Source of the DNA: CAYPPG01 sp964412555
Lineage (GTDB): Bacteria > Hinthialibacterota > Hinthialibacteria > Hinthialibacterales > Hinthialibacteraceae
DNA: 64,000 bases
Direction: 5' to 3'
Assembly (NCBI GenBank): GCA_964412555.1
Contig: CAYPPG010000005.1
Coordinates: 62,001-126,000, forward strand
The notes under the pieces were generated by a model that ran no database searches, was not told the DNA's origin, and saw only the letters and a list, made by a program, of their open reading frames with translations. A program made the translations under genes and the position numbers. This document shows, one piece after another, positions 62,133 to 64,000 of the stretch (its first letter is position 1; the number at the start of each line of letters is the position of its first letter).

Positions 62133-64000
62133 ATGAAAATAAACTCTTTTTTGGGAATTGTAATCGGATTGTTTGTTGGTGTAGAAACACAGGGAGGAGA
62201 ACCGTTGTTGCGTAAACTCCAGGCTGTTCCTTTTTCAGAGGTGGAAATTACAGATGGGTTTTGGGCGCCGCGCATCGAAACGACGTATAAAGTTACTCTA
62301 CCTCATTGCCTAAAATGGTGCGAAACGACCGGCAGGATCAGCAACTTCGCCAAAGCGGGAAGATTGATGGAAGGGGAATTCGAAGGTATTTATTTCAATG
62401 ATTCCGATGTCTATAAAGTCCTCGAAGGTGCTGCATATCTCTATGCCCTCTATCCGGAGGCGGAGTTGAAAGAAACGATTTCTGAGGTGATTCGGAAAAT
62501 AGAAGCCGCTCAGCAAGAGAACGGATATTTGAATACCTATTATACACTGGTTGAACCGGAGGAACGCTGGACAAATTTACGGGTGAGACACGAGTTATAC
62601 TGTGCAGGGCACTTATTCGAAGCGGCGGCCGCACATTTTCGCGCGACCGGCGAACGGGATTTACTCGATGTCGCCCTGAAATTCGCCGACTTGATCGATT
62701 CGATCTTCGGGCCGAATCAACGGCGCGATGTGCCCGGCCATGAAGAAATCGAACTGGCATTGATCAAACTGTATCGCTTGACAGGGGAAGAAAAATATCT
62801 CGATCTTGGACGATTTTTCATCGACGAACGTGGCCAAGCGCATGGGCGGGAATTATATGGAAAATATTGCCAGGATCATCTGCCGGTTCAAGAACAATCG
62901 GAAGTATTTGGCCATGCCGTTCGGGCGATGTATCTTTTCAGCGGAGTCGCTGATCTGGTGGCCGAAACGGGAGACCGCAGTTATCTCGATGCCATGGAGC
63001 GCATTTGGAACGATATCGTATCACGAAAGATGTACATTACAGGTGGAATCGGAGTCTCCGGCCATGGGGAAGGTTTTGCGTCCGGTTTCGATTTACCCAA
63101 TGAACGGGCCTATGCCGAAACCTGCGCCTCGATTGCAATGGCTTTTTACAGTCATCGTTTGGCACGATTGTACGCCAATGCCCGCTATGCCGATGTCTTC
63201 GAACGTGTTCTATACAACGGTCTCCTTTCAGGCGTTTCGTTGGATGGGGATAAATTCTTTTACATCAATCCCCTAACCAGCCGCGGTGTGGAACGGTTCG
63301 AAACGAGCGGTGGAAAACAGGGGGACAGCAAACAGCATCGCCAGCATTGGTTTGGTTGCGCGTGTTGCCCCAGTAATGTGGTACGCTTTATGCCCACGAT
63401 TGGCAGTTATGTGTATGCGCATTCCGACGATTCGATTTATGTCAACCTTTATGTCAATAGTGAATCGACGGTTACTTTGAATGGCCAAAAAGTCAAAATC
63501 ACCCAAAAAACTGACTATCCATGGGATGGAAAAATTCGATTGACTGTGGAACCGGAGATTCCGGGTAAATTTGATTTGTATCTACGTATTCCCGGATGGT
63601 GTGATGAACCAAGCCTGAAAGTAGATGGAAAAGAGTATGAGTTAAAAATCGGGAAAGGATATGCTTGTATCGCAAAAGAATGGGATTCCAAAAACACGAT
63701 TCAGTTGAATCTTCCGATGGAAATCAAAAGAATGCAGGCGCATCCGGCTGTTGAAAACAATTTCGGTAAAGTAGCCTTGATGCGTGGACCGCTAGTGTAT
63801 TGTTTGGAAGAAATCGATAACGGTGAAAATCTCCGTTTCCTATCCTTGAAACGAGATGGTGAGATGAAGGCTGGATATCGTCCGGACCTGTTAGGCGGTG
63901 TAGTTGTTATCACGGGGGATGCGTATATCAATCAGGATCACCGAGAATTCGATTCACTCTATCGCCCCGCACCGGAGCCTGTACCGGTTCAATTTACGGC
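62133..64000 (+). CDS. GH127 beta-L-arabinofuranosidase (3' end outside window)
   Basis: The frame is open from ATG 62133 (AGGAGG upstream) to the window edge, 622 codons, close to the usual full length. A short hydrophobic N-terminus (FLGIVIGLFVGV) may be a signal peptide. The zinc-cysteine site of the HypBA1 type is intact: E313 (GHGEGF), E329 and C331 (AYAETCAS), C411 and C412 (CACCPSN). The spacing of E313 to E329 (16) matches E322 to E338 in HypBA1. It would release beta-L-arabinofuranose from plant glycoproteins such as extensin. The order (alpha/alpha)6 barrel then beta-sandwich is consistent. Confidence 0.93.
   Translation, partial: MKINSFLGIVIGLFVGVETQGGEPLLRKLQAVPFSEVEITDGFWAPRIETTYKVTLPHCLKWCETTGRISNFAKAGRLMEGEFEGIYFNDSDVYKVLEGAAYLYALYPEAELKETISEVIRKIEAAQQENGYLNTYYTLVEPEERWTNLRVRHELYCAGHLFEAAAAHFRATGERDLLDVALKFADLIDSIFGPNQRRDVPGHEEIELALIKLYRLTGEEKYLDLGRFFIDERGQAHGRELYGKYCQDHLPVQEQSEVFGHAVRAMYLFSGVADLVAETGDRSYLDAMERIWNDIVSRKMYITGGIGVSGHGEGFASGFDLPNERAYAETCASIAMAFYSHRLARLYANARYADVFERVLYNGLLSGVSLDGDKFFYINPLTSRGVERFETSGGKQGDSKQHRQHWFGCACCPSNVVRFMPTIGSYVYAHSDDSIYVNLYVNSESTVTLNGQKVKITQKTDYPWDGKIRLTVEPEIPGKFDLYLRIPGWCDEPSLKVDGKEYELKIGKGYACIAKEWDSKNTIQLNLPMEIKRMQAHPAVENNFGKVALMRGPLVYCLEEIDNGENLRFLSLKRDGEMKAGYRPDLLGGVVVITGDAYINQDHREFDSLYRPAPEPVPVQFT

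Overview
The window looks like a chromosomal contig from an uncultured, heterotrophic, diderm-type bacterium. The diderm reading rests on an RND-type periplasmic adaptor, a CpoB-like lipoprotein and many signal peptides. The secreted proteins carry Thr-Pro linkers (PTPTP), Kelch and FG-GAP propellers and six-Cys modules, and there are stand-alone pseudopilin-like proteins ending in an NGL-S-GDI motif. This style is familiar from little-cultured groups near the PVC and FCB bacteria (Sumerlaeota, Hydrogenedentota, Omnitrophota-like lineages). The lineage is inferred from protein style only, and no marker phylogeny was run.

Region 1 (1-9,000) has a CgeB-like glycosyltransferase cut by the window edge, sucD, a small retropepsin-like protease, gyrB behind a near-perfect sigma-70 promoter, an A+T-rich module of three overlapping unknown genes, and a large exported protein. 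Region 2 (9,250-20,600) has nadE, a membrane HEAT protein, a zinc-ribbon protein, pgi, a DUF4258/DUF2283 pair, an SGNH hydrolase, a DUF2784 gene with a repeat-derived 3' end, a PIN-domain toxin-antitoxin pair between two copies of that repeat, an S15/CocE-type peptidase and a pseudopilin. Region 3 (20,850-26,450) is a compact operon of an acyl carrier protein, an ADP-forming acyl-CoA synthetase, a DUF4954 left-handed beta-helix protein and a small unknown, followed by a convergent glycosyltransferase.

Region 4 (26,770-39,300) is dominated by exported proteins: a 1,242-residue metzincin in which two six-bladed Kelch propellers appear to be nested inside other domains, a TrmO-fold protein with a signal peptide, a ferredoxin, a sialidase-like propeller and a 1,727-residue modular protein. 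Region 5 (39,300-49,220) has a TPR/zinc-ribbon membrane protein and nrdJ (B12-dependent ribonucleotide reductase) with an NrdR-box-like operator in its promoter. It then enters an accessory stretch of gene fragments with a REP-associated transposase remnant and REP palindromes, a propeller/beta-helix protein, an OsmC-like protein, a PadR regulator with a broken partner, and phhB. Region 6 (49,600-64,000) has an efflux adaptor, a CpoB-like protein, acnA, an L,D-transpeptidase, argB-argD-argF, a second pseudopilin with an exported neighbour, and a GH127 beta-L-arabinofuranosidase running off the end.

The housekeeping genes cover central carbon metabolism (sucD, acnA, pgi), NAD, arginine and deoxynucleotide synthesis and DNA topology. 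The exported proteins point to carbohydrate and protein degradation and surface display. Four families of short palindromic repeats sit in the gaps. No rRNA, tRNA, CRISPR array, riboswitch or complete insertion sequence was recognised. Family assignments come from motif recognition by eye; no database search was run and base composition was not computed.
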